16,404 nt of DNA, from the NCBI GenBank assembly GCA_018654125.1, contig JABIME010000148.1, forward strand, positions 1 through 16,404, written 5' to 3'. How positions within the stretch are numbered: the stretch's first letter is position 1; each line of letters begins with the position of its first letter. Both the position numbers and the translations under genes were made by a program. The notes beneath the pieces are model-generated. The model searched no databases. It had not been told where the DNA came from and worked only from the letters and a program-made list of their open reading frames with translations. The DNA is from Candidatus Cloacimonadota bacterium (GTDB lineage Bacteria > Cloacimonadota > Cloacimonadia > Cloacimonadales > TCS61). This document shows, one piece after another, positions 1 through 8,221 of the stretch.

Positions 1-176
1 ATTTCAACCTTTAACTCAGAATTAGAAGTTTCTAATATCTCTTTGATCGAATTACCAATTTGATAATAAACTCCATCCGAATTTCCAGTGGCAATTTTAA
101 TGTTCATTCCAACTGAATGAAGTGAGCTTATTGCAGTTAGAATTATTATAAAAAATATTAATTTGCTTTTTCTCAT
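1..176 (-). CDS. TAXI family TRAP transporter solute-binding protein, N-terminal fragment
   Basis: The gene is cut by the left window edge, so only the first 58 codons are visible. Reading leftwards from ATG at 174-176, it begins with a hydrophobic, signal-peptide-like stretch (MRKSKLIFFIIILTAISSLHS). This is followed by NIKIATGNSDGVYYQIGNSI, which resembles the start of the mature domain of TAXI-type (TRAP-associated extracytoplasmic immunogenic) binding proteins, where an IATG..xGVYYxxG pattern is typical. Such proteins capture a small organic acid in the periplasm and hand it to a fused DctQM-like membrane permease. The start is supported by a GAGGA ribosome-binding site a few bases upstream (AATTGAGGAATAATG on the minus strand). 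The gene is divergent from the TPR gene. The substrate cannot be told, and any permease gene would lie outside the window. Family assignment from such a short piece is reasonable but not certain. Confidence 0.68.
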   Translation of the reverse strand, partial: MRKSKLIFFIIILTAISSLHSVGMNIKIATGNSDGVYYQIGNSIKEILETSNSELKVE

Positions 177-182
177 TATTCC

Positions 183-200
183 TCAATTTTACTAAATTGA
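183..200 (-). promoter_or_regulatory. Short hairpin overlapping the ribosome-binding site of the TAXI gene
   Basis: On the minus strand, TCAATTT and AAATTGA form a perfect 7-bp stem with a 4-base loop. The last two stem bases are the first two of the GAGGA ribosome-binding site, about ten bases before the ATG at 176. It could weakly modulate translation, but the stem is mostly A-T and may be chance in AT-rich DNA. Confidence 0.2.
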
Positions 201-216
201 ATACAAATTTATATCT

Positions 217-245
217 TAAATAAAAAATGTAATATTATGAGTCAA
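217..245 (-). promoter_or_regulatory. Candidate promoter for the TAXI gene
   Basis: On the minus strand, TTGACT (240-245) lies 17 bases upstream of TATTTA (217-222). This resembles a housekeeping-sigma promoter with a good -35 and a poor -10. It would give a leader of roughly 35 bases. The call rests on motif match alone. Confidence 0.28.
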
Positions 246-280
246 GAAAATTATATTCTAAAACAAATAGTGTAAATAGC

Positions 281-316
281 AATTACAAGTGATAAATCGA
301 AGTTGACATTGTAATT
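281..316. repeat. 8-bp inverted repeat around the divergent promoter region
   Basis: AATTACAA (281-288) and TTGTAATT (309-316) are perfect inverted repeats separated by 20 bases. The right arm begins immediately after the TTGACA box at 303-308. The placement would suit an operator or a small RNA hairpin in the TPR gene leader, but the composition makes chance occurrence quite possible. Confidence 0.25.
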
Positions 317-332
317 ACTTTTAAATTATTTG
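303..332 (+). promoter_or_regulatory. Candidate promoter for the TPR gene and downstream block
   Basis: A perfect TTGACA (303-308) is followed 18 bases later by TATTTG (327-332), a weak -10. Transcription would begin near 339, giving a very short leader before the ATG at 353. The -35 match is striking and the rest is uncertain. Confidence 0.35.
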
Positions 333-342
333 AGAAACTCAT

Positions 343-347
343 GGAGG
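343..347 (+). promoter_or_regulatory. Ribosome-binding site that fixes the TPR gene start at 353
   Basis: GGAGG lies five bases before the ATG at 353. An in-frame ATG at 341 sits on top of this site and has no ribosome-binding site of its own, so 353 is the likelier start. The protein from 353 also begins directly with a clean signal peptide (MKK followed by hydrophobic residues). Confidence 0.75.
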
Positions 348-352
348 AATTA

Positions 353-3300
353 ATGAAGAAGATAAATTTCATCTTACTTATTGTTCTATCAGTAAGTTTA
401 TGGTCTGACTTTAATTTTGGAAAAGGACTTTTCAATGATGGATTGTATGAAGAAGCAATTAATGAATTTGAAAAAGTGATTGCTTACTCTCCGACCTCTG
501 ATGATGCTAAAGAAGCAATATTTTTTATTGGAGAAAGTTATCGTGAAAGAGATCAATTAATAAAAGCCGAATCTGCATATAACAGATTATTGGAGGGATT
601 TCCTGGATTACTGTTTAGGGATAAAGTTTTATATTATCTGGCACAAACTCAATTTGAGCAGCAAAAATATAGTAACACTTCAGAAAATTTGAAACAACTT
701 ATCGATACATATCCAAATTCCAATTTTAGTAAAATGGCATTATCACAATATTTAGAATGTATATTTACATTGAATCAATTTGATAATGTAATTATTGAAG
801 GAAAGAAAATTGCAAGGAATTATAAGGATTATCACAATATCCCAGATGTCCTTCTATGGTTGGCTAGTGCTAGATTCAAAATGCAAGATCGTGTGGAAGG
901 GAAAAGGATCCTGAATGAGATCATCATAGATTATCCTGATCATATTTCGCGCTGGAAAGCTGTTGAAAAACAGATCGAGATAACACAAAATGAAGATGGA
1001 ACAAACGAAGCAGCAGAAGAATTAGCTGCAATACTCCAAGAGAAAATACCACGAAATTTCGAAGAGAAGCTTCGTTATAAATTAGCAAATTATTATATAG
1101 AAATAAAGGATTTCCCAAAAGCATATTTTGAACTTTCTAATATAATCAATAAGTTTTCCAGTTCACTTTTACTTGATGAATATATTCTTACTTTTACTTC
1201 CATACAAATGGAATTATTAAAATATACCGATGTAAAAAGTGATTATGCTAAATATAAAAAAGTATTTCGTGAAAGTAATAAACTGAATTCATATTTACTA
1301 CAAATTGCTAAAGCAAATTTTTTGCTGAAAGATCTTGATTCTGCAAAAGAATGGGTTAATAAAATATCCACAATAGATGAAGAAATATTGTATAGAAAAC
1401 AATTATTGAATGCTGATATAATATTTGCTTCCGGGAAATACTCAAATGCTGTTAAAGAGTATAAGAAGTTATTAAATAATAAGTTCGCTTCCAGAGATAG
1501 ATTATTGATGAAATTAGGCGATATTTACTTAGAAAAATTTCAACAATCTAACACTGCAAAAAAATATTATCAATGGGTGTTAACTGAATATTCTGTGAAT
1601 GATCTTCAAGATGAAGCTTTATATAAAATTGCATTATGTTTAGATAATCTTAACCAATTTGCCGCTGCGGTAACAGAATTAGAACAGATAGATATTACTA
1701 ATATTAAAGAGGATGAGTTAAAGGAAAAAGTCAGCAAAAAACTGGAATATCTAAAGAAATTCAAAAAACGAGATCATGAAATTGCATTCAATAAATTACT
1801 AAGTTCTTTGCTTAATAATTCATTTCAAACAGATGCGGCAGAACTAAAAGATGATCTATTGAATATACTAATAACTGACCTAAAGGATTATGAATCTGCA
1901 ATTACAATTCTTGATGAAACAGGAAGCGCAGAAGATAACTATAAAAAGGCAATATTGTACATAAAGATTGCAGAGAAATTTAAATATGAATCAAAAGATA
2001 ATTTGGCACATGAAACTCTTATAAAAGTGGATGCGATAGCTTCTAAAATGGATGATGTGGTTTGGTTGGAAGAAATTCACATCAGAAAACAACTTTTACT
2101 AAATTCTAAAGTTAACGATGAACTCATAGGCAGAATGATAAGTTTTGTTAATGAGAATGCAAATAATATCGCTGCAAATGAATTTAGGTTATATATTGGG
2201 AAGCATTATGCTTCTAAAAACGAAAATGGAAAGGCTGCCAGATATTTTGCTGATCTTGTGAATAGCTCTACTATTGACGATGCTGAATATTATTCTGCTA
2301 AAATCGGTTTAGCTGAACATTATTACTCTAAAAATGATGATACTAAGGCGTTGCAGTATTATGAAATAGCTGATAAATATATTAAACTTGATCAGCCACT
2401 TACTTACTTTCATTATGCTGTAGTACTAAATGAGAAGGGACAAAAAGTAAAGGCAAAGGATAAGCTAGCTTTCTTAGTGAATAATGCAGAAAGGTTTAAT
2501 GAATATTCTCAAGTTATAAAATATTTTACAAAATCGTTACGTGAATCAGAAGATTATGCAAGTGCAATTAAATATCAGTTACTTCTTCCAGAAGCAGATA
2601 GAAATGATGATATTTACAAACTTATTGCCAGTGATCATGAGAAATTGGGTAATAATGAAAAAGCAAAAAAATCATTAATGCATATCGTTAATAAAACAGA
2701 AGACGATCTAACAAAGCTTGCTCATCTTCAGTTTACAACAAATGATCTGGAAATGGCAAAATATACTTATGGTGAACTTACAAAGAAAAATAAATCTGTC
2801 TTAAAGAATTTTGAGATGTTAGGAAGGATAAATTTTATTCAGGAGAACTATCTCGAATCAGCTGTGAACTACAAAAAAGTAATTGATAAGCTAGCAGATA
2901 GCTTCTCAGGTTACAAAAACATCAGAGAAATTGCTAAAGAGAATATAATCGCTCTTTACCGAATAGAGAACAGACCCAAAGCAGAAACACTTGCTAAGAA
3001 ATTTAAGAATCATTTAAACGAAGTAGATAAAAATGAAATTGAAATAAACAGAGGAATTTATTACAAGAAAATTGATAAGAAGAAAGCAAAATCGATATTC
3101 ACTAAATTACTTAAAAAGAAAAATTTAAGTAGCGACGTGATGATAGATGCTTACTTCTGGCGTGGTATTGTAAGGTTAGAAAAAGAGGAGCTTGATAAAG
3201 CAGAAGAAGATTTCTCTACAGTTGCAAATTCAATAGATATAAATATGAGTAACAAAGCACATCTGAAACTTGGAACGATAAATTTCTCCAAAGAAAATTT

Positions 3301-3850
3301 CCAAAAAGCACTCTCTCATTATTACAAAGTTATAGAGAATGATGAAGATGGCAAGTTAGCTTTCGATGCTGCCAGAAATTTTGCTTATGTCTGCAAAACT
3401 ATGAAGGAATGGCAAAAAGCAATAGCTGCATATCAGATAATTTTAGAGCGTTGGGGAGATGAAGGTTTAGAAGCGAAAACGGTTTTTGATATTGCCTTTT
3501 GTCATTTCCGAGATAAAAAATATTCTCATGCCATAGAAATGTTTACCAGAGCAATTCCACTTTTAGAAGATAAAGAAGCTCAGGCAGAAGCACAATATTG
3601 GATCGGGGAATCACTATTTGGAATGGAAAGTTACGAAGATGCAGTCTCCGAATTATTAAAGGTTGGATACAACTATCCACAATTTACTCAATGGGCAGCT
3701 TCTGCTGAATTAAAAGCTGGTGAAGCATATCAAAATAGTAAAGAATTTGATAAAGCTACTCAGATTTATGAACGAGTTATTAGTAAATATGGAAAGTACA
3801 GTCAATGGGGAACTGAAGCCAGTAGCAGACTACTGATCCTACAGAAATGA
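353..3850 (+). CDS. Very large exported tetratricopeptide-repeat (TPR) protein
   Basis: The protein has 1165 residues from the ATG at 353. Its N-terminus (MKKINFILLIVLSVSLWS) looks like a signal peptide, so the protein is probably periplasmic or attached to the outer membrane. Almost the whole remainder is helical repeats of about 33-40 residues with TPR character. Examples are GLYEEAINEFEKVI and AESAYNRLLEGFP near the N-terminus, and AIAAYQIILERWG, AIEMFTRAIPLL and ATQIYERVISKYG near the C-terminus. The first and last repeats resemble BamD/YbgF-type outer-membrane TPRs, while the middle is more degenerate. No enzymatic motif or transmembrane segment is visible after the signal peptide. The stop overlaps the start of the next gene (ATGA), so the two are probably translationally coupled. 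TPR arrays hold protein complexes together, and a role in assembling or exporting surface proteins is inference from the context. Confidence 0.85.
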   Translation: MKKINFILLIVLSVSLWSDFNFGKGLFNDGLYEEAINEFEKVIAYSPTSDDAKEAIFFIGESYRERDQLIKAESAYNRLLEGFPGLLFRDKVLYYLAQTQFEQQKYSNTSENLKQLIDTYPNSNFSKMALSQYLECIFTLNQFDNVIIEGKKIARNYKDYHNIPDVLLWLASARFKMQDRVEGKRILNEIIIDYPDHISRWKAVEKQIEITQNEDGTNEAAEELAAILQEKIPRNFEEKLRYKLANYYIEIKDFPKAYFELSNIINKFSSSLLLDEYILTFTSIQMELLKYTDVKSDYAKYKKVFRESNKLNSYLLQIAKANFLLKDLDSAKEWVNKISTIDEEILYRKQLLNADIIFASGKYSNAVKEYKKLLNNKFASRDRLLMKLGDIYLEKFQQSNTAKKYYQWVLTEYSVNDLQDEALYKIALCLDNLNQFAAAVTELEQIDITNIKEDELKEKVSKKLEYLKKFKKRDHEIAFNKLLSSLLNNSFQTDAAELKDDLLNILITDLKDYESAITILDETGSAEDNYKKAILYIKIAEKFKYESKDNLAHETLIKVDAIASKMDDVVWLEEIHIRKQLLLNSKVNDELIGRMISFVNENANNIAANEFRLYIGKHYASKNENGKAARYFADLVNSSTIDDAEYYSAKIGLAEHYYSKNDDTKALQYYEIADKYIKLDQPLTYFHYAVVLNEKGQKVKAKDKLAFLVNNAERFNEYSQVIKYFTKSLRESEDYASAIKYQLLLPEADRNDDIYKLIASDHEKLGNNEKAKKSLMHIVNKTEDDLTKLAHLQFTTNDLEMAKYTYGELTKKNKSVLKNFEMLGRINFIQENYLESAVNYKKVIDKLADSFSGYKNIREIAKENIIALYRIENRPKAETLAKKFKNHLNEVDKNEIEINRGIYYKKIDKKKAKSIFTKLLKKKNLSSDVMIDAYFWRGIVRLEKEELDKAEEDFSTVANSIDINMSNKAHLKLGTINFSKENFQKALSHYYKVIENDEDGKLAFDAARNFAYVCKTMKEWQKAIAAYQIILERWGDEGLEAKTVFDIAFCHFRDKKYSHAIEMFTRAIPLLEDKEAQAEAQYWIGESLFGMESYEDAVSELLKVGYNYPQFTQWAASAELKAGEAYQNSKEFDKATQIYERVISKYGKYSQWGTEASSRLLILQK

Positions 3851-5247
3851 AAAGAATAATTCTATTCATTGCTATACTAACATTTTCAAATTGCTATATT
3901 TTTTCTATAGACTATACTATCCCTCCTAACACCTACTCCATCCAATCCGGTGATTTTGATAATGATGGTGATGATGACATTGTAGTAGGGCATATTAATC
4001 CCGGAACATTGAGTTTATTAGTTAATAATGGAGATGGTTTATTCAGCATTAATGGCACATTGAACTTAACAGGTATAGCTATATGTTATGTTTTAACAAA
4101 CTTAGATGATAATCCTGCTGAAGATGTTGTGATTTATTCAAGAAATGAAATTGATGGATTTGTGACGATAGTATATAATGGTGAGTATCAATTACCTTTT
4201 TCCTATAATTTGAATCTTGGAATAAATACTCCCATTCCCGCTATGAGTTTTGGAGACTTTGATGGAGATGGTGATTTCGATCTAGTTTTCTCATCCTGGG
4301 GAGCGGGTTTGGATAATATCTGGGGAGTAATGTATAATCTTGGTGATCGGGAGTTTTCCGAACCAGAATGGTTTGAATGCCCGAATGCCGGGTTCTACGA
4401 ACTTGAATGTCGTGATCTGGATAATAATGGTTTTGATGATATTATTGCTTATACAAATCCTGAAACCTATATTTATTACAGCGATGGTAGTTCTTTTGAA
4501 CAAGATTCACTTAACTGCTATGCTCCAAATGGTGGAATGGTTTGTGAAGATCTGGATAATGACGGTGATTATGATATTGTAGTAAGTTATATGTTTAATG
4601 GAACCACTTTCAAGTTTTATGAAAACATTGGTGATCATCAATTTGAGTATCATGAACAAAATTTTGAAGGATATTATTTAACAGAATATCCTTGTGATAT
4701 CAATAGTGATCAATATCCTGATATTGTTAATATTTTTGGAGGAGCAGGATTTATAATTCATTATAATACGGGGAATTTTCAGTTTTATACGGAAACAATA
4801 TATCATACAAGTTATGGTGAGCAATGGGCAAAACCAACTTTTTCTGATTTTGATGGTAATGGAACAGAGGATATGGCTTTTATCCGCTATGGTATCGAAG
4901 ATAATAATTTAACAATTCTTTATAATGATGGAGATGGTAATTTTCTTGAAGAACCACAAGTCTCTGTGGAAAATTATGAACTAGAAATTACGAATTATGA
5001 ATTAAACACTTATCCAAATCCTTTTAACAGTACTACAATAATTTCGTATCAATTAAGCAGCGAACAAAACGAGCCGGTTAAGTTGGGTATTTACAATATA
5101 AAAGGACAAAAGATTTTTTCCAAATTGAATCTACCTCCTGAAGGCTTTATCACATGGAATTGTGAAGAACAAACTTCCGGAATCTACTTCATTAAAATTT
5201 CAAATTCAAAAGAAGAATACGTGAAAAAGATAACATATCTGAAGTGA
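3847..5247 (+). CDS. Secreted FG-GAP/VCBS repeat protein with C-terminal type-IX-like sorting domain
   Basis: The product has 466 residues. It starts with a signal peptide (MKRIILFIAILTFSNCYIFS); a Cys at 16 lacks a convincing lipobox. Seven calcium-binding-like DxDxDGxxD motifs occur near residues 36, 86, 137, 190, 235, 284 and 334, for example DFDNDGDDD, DFDGDGDFD and DLDNDGDYD. The spacing of about 50 residues fits a seven-bladed beta-propeller like that of FG-GAP/integrin-alpha repeats; the second and sixth motifs are weaker. Residues from about 386 to 466 form a C-terminal domain (YPNPFN, then a GIYNIKGQKI-type strand, then SGIYFIKI) typical of the T9SS type A/Por sorting tag, which sends proteins across the outer membrane to the surface. 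The start overlaps the upstream TPR stop by ATGA. A surface adhesin or polymer-binding role is plausible, but the ligand is unknown. Confidence 0.85.
   Translation: MKRIILFIAILTFSNCYIFSIDYTIPPNTYSIQSGDFDNDGDDDIVVGHINPGTLSLLVNNGDGLFSINGTLNLTGIAICYVLTNLDDNPAEDVVIYSRNEIDGFVTIVYNGEYQLPFSYNLNLGINTPIPAMSFGDFDGDGDFDLVFSSWGAGLDNIWGVMYNLGDREFSEPEWFECPNAGFYELECRDLDNNGFDDIIAYTNPETYIYYSDGSSFEQDSLNCYAPNGGMVCEDLDNDGDYDIVVSYMFNGTTFKFYENIGDHQFEYHEQNFEGYYLTEYPCDINSDQYPDIVNIFGGAGFIIHYNTGNFQFYTETIYHTSYGEQWAKPTFSDFDGNGTEDMAFIRYGIEDNNLTILYNDGDGNFLEEPQVSVENYELEITNYELNTYPNPFNSTTIISYQLSSEQNEPVKLGIYNIKGQKIFSKLNLPPEGFITWNCEEQTSGIYFIKISNSKEEYVKKITYLK
4973..5004 (+). repeat. Tandem 7-base repeat (ATTAYGA) inside the sorting-domain linker
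   Basis: Successive heptamers in perfect 7-base phase read ATTATGA (4973), ACTAGAA (4980), ATTACGA (4987), ATTATGA (4994) and ATTA (5001). Since 21 bases equal seven codons, the translated linker repeats NYEL seven residues apart (NYELEITNYEL). It sits exactly between the propeller and the YPNPFN sorting domain. Confidence 0.6.
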
Positions 5248-5256
5248 GAGTTTATA

Positions 5257-6486
5257 ATGAAATTAGCAGTTGATCTTCATTCACATTCCGGTTATGCCGG
5301 AGGCGTTGGACAGATAGAACTTTCCGCAGTTTCTAAAACCATGAAATTAAAAGGCATCGATGTTTTTGGAACCGGTGATTGCATTTTTCCACCCAGAACA
5401 GAAGAATTAAAACTTGAGTTAAAAGAAGTTGAGTCTGGGTTGTTTGCACTTCCTAACGATAAAAGTAAATTCCTTTTGCAAACAGAAGTTATTTTTTCCA
5501 CAAAACTTGCGCATAAAAGAAATAAAACTATTGCCCATCATATTATACTTTTCCCCGATTTTGACTCAATCTACAAAATGCATAACTTGATGAAAAAATG
5601 GGGAATGAAAAATACGATAGGAAGACCATTCATAACCAGTGATTCACAAGATGAATTAGAAAATCAACTCTTTGAAATTTCTAATATTCATCCTCTTATA
5701 GAAATTATTCCAGCTCATGTTATGACGCCAGACGGAATTTTTGGAAGTAAGAATGATCTGAACGAATTGATAGAATTTTATGGAGAATTTCTTCCTAAAA
5801 TTAAAGCAATAGAAACTGGACTAAGTGCTGACCCTAAAATGTTAGAAAAAATCCCAGACATTGCTAACCTTACATATATTTCTAATAGTGATTGCCATAG
5901 TGCTGCCCTCAACAGGATCGGTAGGGAATATACAATTCTTGATGTTGATCAAGTTGATTATAAAAGTATAATTGGTGCTATTAGGAAGAACAAGGTGTTG
6001 ATGACAGCTGAGTTCAATCCAGCAGAAGGAAGATATTTTCTTACAGGCCATAGAGCTGATAGAAGAGGGCATTCTCATGGATTGATCTTTACTAATGATA
6101 TTCCAGCAGGCTTGATTTGTCCTGTTTGTAACAAGAAAATGAATCTTGGTGTACGTGAGAGAAGTTTGCAATTGCAAGATGATTCCATTATCCCAATTGA
6201 ACGTAAATTTATGCATCTTATTCCACTTATCGAAGTTATAGCAGCATCTCAAAATCTAAAGAGCATTACATCGAAAAAAGTGGTAAAACTTTTTGATATT
6301 ATTATGAACATTTTTCCATCGGAAATAGCTTTATGGCAATCAGATAGCATTCAAGTTATGCTTGACAAAAGAGTCGACCAAAAAACTATCAACCAGATTT
6401 TAGCTGTAAAAGAGGGTGAATTTGAATTCCAACCATCCGGTTTTGACGGTACTTACGGAAAATTAATTATAGGAGATAATAGATGA
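5257..6486 (+). CDS. Endonuclease Q-like PHP-domain DNA repair nuclease
   Basis: The 409-residue protein begins with a PHP (polymerase and histidinol phosphatase) metal-dependent domain: DLHSHS at 6-11, TEV with E77, H94/H95, AHVMTPDG at 153-160 and SDCHS at 211-215. This is followed by a zinc-binding-like segment (CPVC at 288-291), a helical region and a C-terminal PSGFDGTYGK motif at 393-402. The whole architecture and length match endonuclease Q. That enzyme nicks DNA 5' of deaminated bases (uracil, hypoxanthine, xanthine) and abasic sites, and is best known from Thermococcales archaea and a few bacteria. The usual upstream cysteine pair of the zinc site, as I recall it, is not seen; GHRADRRGHSHG with three His takes its place. 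The gene starts 9 bases after the previous stop with a GTGAGAG ribosome-binding site and overlaps the next gene by ATGA. Family assignment is fairly firm; activity is inferred. Confidence 0.78.
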   Translation: MKLAVDLHSHSGYAGGVGQIELSAVSKTMKLKGIDVFGTGDCIFPPRTEELKLELKEVESGLFALPNDKSKFLLQTEVIFSTKLAHKRNKTIAHHIILFPDFDSIYKMHNLMKKWGMKNTIGRPFITSDSQDELENQLFEISNIHPLIEIIPAHVMTPDGIFGSKNDLNELIEFYGEFLPKIKAIETGLSADPKMLEKIPDIANLTYISNSDCHSAALNRIGREYTILDVDQVDYKSIIGAIRKNKVLMTAEFNPAEGRYFLTGHRADRRGHSHGLIFTNDIPAGLICPVCNKKMNLGVRERSLQLQDDSIIPIERKFMHLIPLIEVIAASQNLKSITSKKVVKLFDIIMNIFPSEIALWQSDSIQVMLDKRVDQKTINQILAVKEGEFEFQPSGFDGTYGKLIIGDNR

Positions 6487-7691
6487 ACTCAAAACTTTTA
6501 ACAGATCGACGAAAAGGACTGATCAAACAGCTCAAAGATAAGGGGCTTGTTATTGTATTTGCTGCATCGGTATCTAAATATCCCAGAAATTTCTTACAAG
6601 ATAAGAACTTTAAATATCTCGCAGGACTTGATGTTCCTGATGCAATACTTGTTATAAGTAAACAGAAGAAATCGGTAATGGAAATTTTCATTGAACGAGG
6701 AATACCTGAAATGGAGGTTTGGGAAGGTAAGAAATTAACTAAAGCAGAAGCTACTGAGATTTCCGGTATCCAAAGGATCTCATTCCTAGATGAATTTGAA
6801 CGTAAGATAGGTTTTTATTTAGCTTCCGCAAGTTCTGTTCACGCAAACTTGGGATATAATAATATTGATAAACCACTCAATAAAGCGCAAAACTTTATAG
6901 ACAAAGCAAAAAAGCATTTCCCACAACTCACTGTAACAGATATTACAAAACTTATGATTCCACTAAGAAGTGTAAAAACAAAATGGGAAATTGAGCAGAT
7001 GCAAAAGGCAATTGATATTACAGGTGATGGTATAAAAAATATCTTTAAGAAATCTAAAATTGGAATGATGGAATATGAACTTGATGCGATTTTGAAGTAT
7101 GAGATAAACAGAAATGGATTAAAGCATATTGGCTTCAAATCTATTATTGCATCAGGCAAAAATGCCGCTACTTTACACTACGAACAAAATGATTCTAAGA
7201 TCGGAAAGGATGAAATGGCACTTTTAGATGTTGGGGCTGCTTGTAACGGATATAGCGCTGATATCTCGAGAACATTTCCGGTTTCAGGAAAATTTACTAA
7301 ACGTCAGAAAGAGGTATATTCCGAAGTTTTAGCTATTAATAAAAAGATCATTAAAATGGTTAAACCCGGAATTGGTATGAAAGAGCTGAATGAGAAAACA
7401 GTTGAATTGATCCAGAAATCATTAATAAAACTCAAATTAATAAAAGATAAAAAAGATTACCGAAAATATTATATGCACAGTATTGGACATCATTTAGGAA
7501 TGGATACTCACGATCTTGGTGCTCGTGATTCTGTTCTTGAAGTTGGGAACGTAATAACAATAGAGCCGGGCATTTACATTCCTGAGGAGAAAATTGGTGT
7601 ACGCATTGAAGATGATATTCTGGTTACAAAAACAGGATACAAAAATTTATCTGAGAATATTCCAAAAGAGATCAATGAATTAGAAAGTTGA
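6483..7691 (+). CDS. pepP: Xaa-Pro aminopeptidase (M24B metallopeptidase)
   Basis: The 402-residue cytosolic enzyme removes N-terminal residues that precede proline. Residues 1-130 look like the creatinase/aminopeptidase P N-terminal domain (KYLAGLDVPDAILVI). The catalytic pita-bread domain follows with the complete dinuclear metal set: D249 (LLDVGA), D260 (SADISRTF), H336 (HSIGHHLG), E361 (TIEPGIYI) and E376 (VRIEDD). H332 and H343 match the accessory catalytic histidines of E. coli aminopeptidase P. The start overlaps the endonuclease Q stop by ATGA, so translation is probably coupled. It may help recycle proline-containing peptides in a peptide-fermenting organism, which is inference. Xaa-Pro dipeptidase (PepQ) is the main alternative, since the two are hard to separate by sequence alone. 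Confidence 0.9.
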   Translation: MNSKLLTDRRKGLIKQLKDKGLVIVFAASVSKYPRNFLQDKNFKYLAGLDVPDAILVISKQKKSVMEIFIERGIPEMEVWEGKKLTKAEATEISGIQRISFLDEFERKIGFYLASASSVHANLGYNNIDKPLNKAQNFIDKAKKHFPQLTVTDITKLMIPLRSVKTKWEIEQMQKAIDITGDGIKNIFKKSKIGMMEYELDAILKYEINRNGLKHIGFKSIIASGKNAATLHYEQNDSKIGKDEMALLDVGAACNGYSADISRTFPVSGKFTKRQKEVYSEVLAINKKIIKMVKPGIGMKELNEKTVELIQKSLIKLKLIKDKKDYRKYYMHSIGHHLGMDTHDLGARDSVLEVGNVITIEPGIYIPEEKIGVRIEDDILVTKTGYKNLSENIPKEINELES

Positions 7692-7704
7692 TCTGGAGGA
7701 TACA

Positions 7705-8187
7705 ATGAAAATTGCGATTTATGCAGGAACATTCGATCCTATAACAAATGGGCATATTGATGTTTTAACTAAAGCTTCAAAAGCGTTTGATAAAGTTATA
7801 CTGGCAGTTGCAGAGCATACAGGAAAAAATTCAATATTTTCATGGGAAGAGCGCTGTGACCTTTGTGAGAGATCTGTTGCCCACAAAAAAAAAATTGAAG
7901 TAACTAAATTCTCTGGATTAGTTGTAGATTTTGCAAAAAAAGTTAATGCAACTATAATGATCCGTGGTTTACGAGCTGTATCTGATTTTGAATATGAGCT
8001 ATCTCTTGCTCTTATGAATAAAAATTTGAGTGAGGAATTGGAAACAGTTTTCTTTGTTCCTCAAAATAAATATCTGTATTTAAGCTCAACCATGATACGT
8101 GAAGTAGTCTCACTTGGCGGTGATGCCAGTGATTTCATTTCTAAATGTGTTGAAGAAGCTTTAAAAGAAAAACTTAAAAATAAATAA
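7705..8187 (+). CDS. coaD: Pantetheine-phosphate adenylyltransferase
   Basis: At 160 residues it has the usual family length. CoaD transfers AMP from ATP to 4'-phosphopantetheine, giving dephospho-CoA in the penultimate step of coenzyme A synthesis. The nucleotidyltransferase signatures are intact: GTFDPITNGH at 8-17 (TxGH motif), RGLR at 87-90, and SSTMIRE at 127-133 (ISSTxIR-type motif). An excellent ribosome-binding site, GGAGG at 7695-7699, precedes the ATG; the gap after pepP is 13 bases. A run of ten A at 7885-7894 encodes KKK plus the first base of the next codon and is a possible slippage site. The identity is secure. Confidence 0.97.
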   Translation: MKIAIYAGTFDPITNGHIDVLTKASKAFDKVILAVAEHTGKNSIFSWEERCDLCERSVAHKKKIEVTKFSGLVVDFAKKVNATIMIRGLRAVSDFEYELSLALMNKNLSEELETVFFVPQNKYLYLSSTMIREVVSLGGDASDFISKCVEEALKEKLKNK

Positions 8188-8221
8188 ATTTTATAATTAA
8201 AAAAGTAAAGGAGACAATATA

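Noticed and set aside
5842..6252. Antisense open frame of 136 codons inside the endonuclease Q gene
   Set aside because: It has no ribosome-binding site and a random-looking composition, and the sense strand encodes a clear conserved protein.
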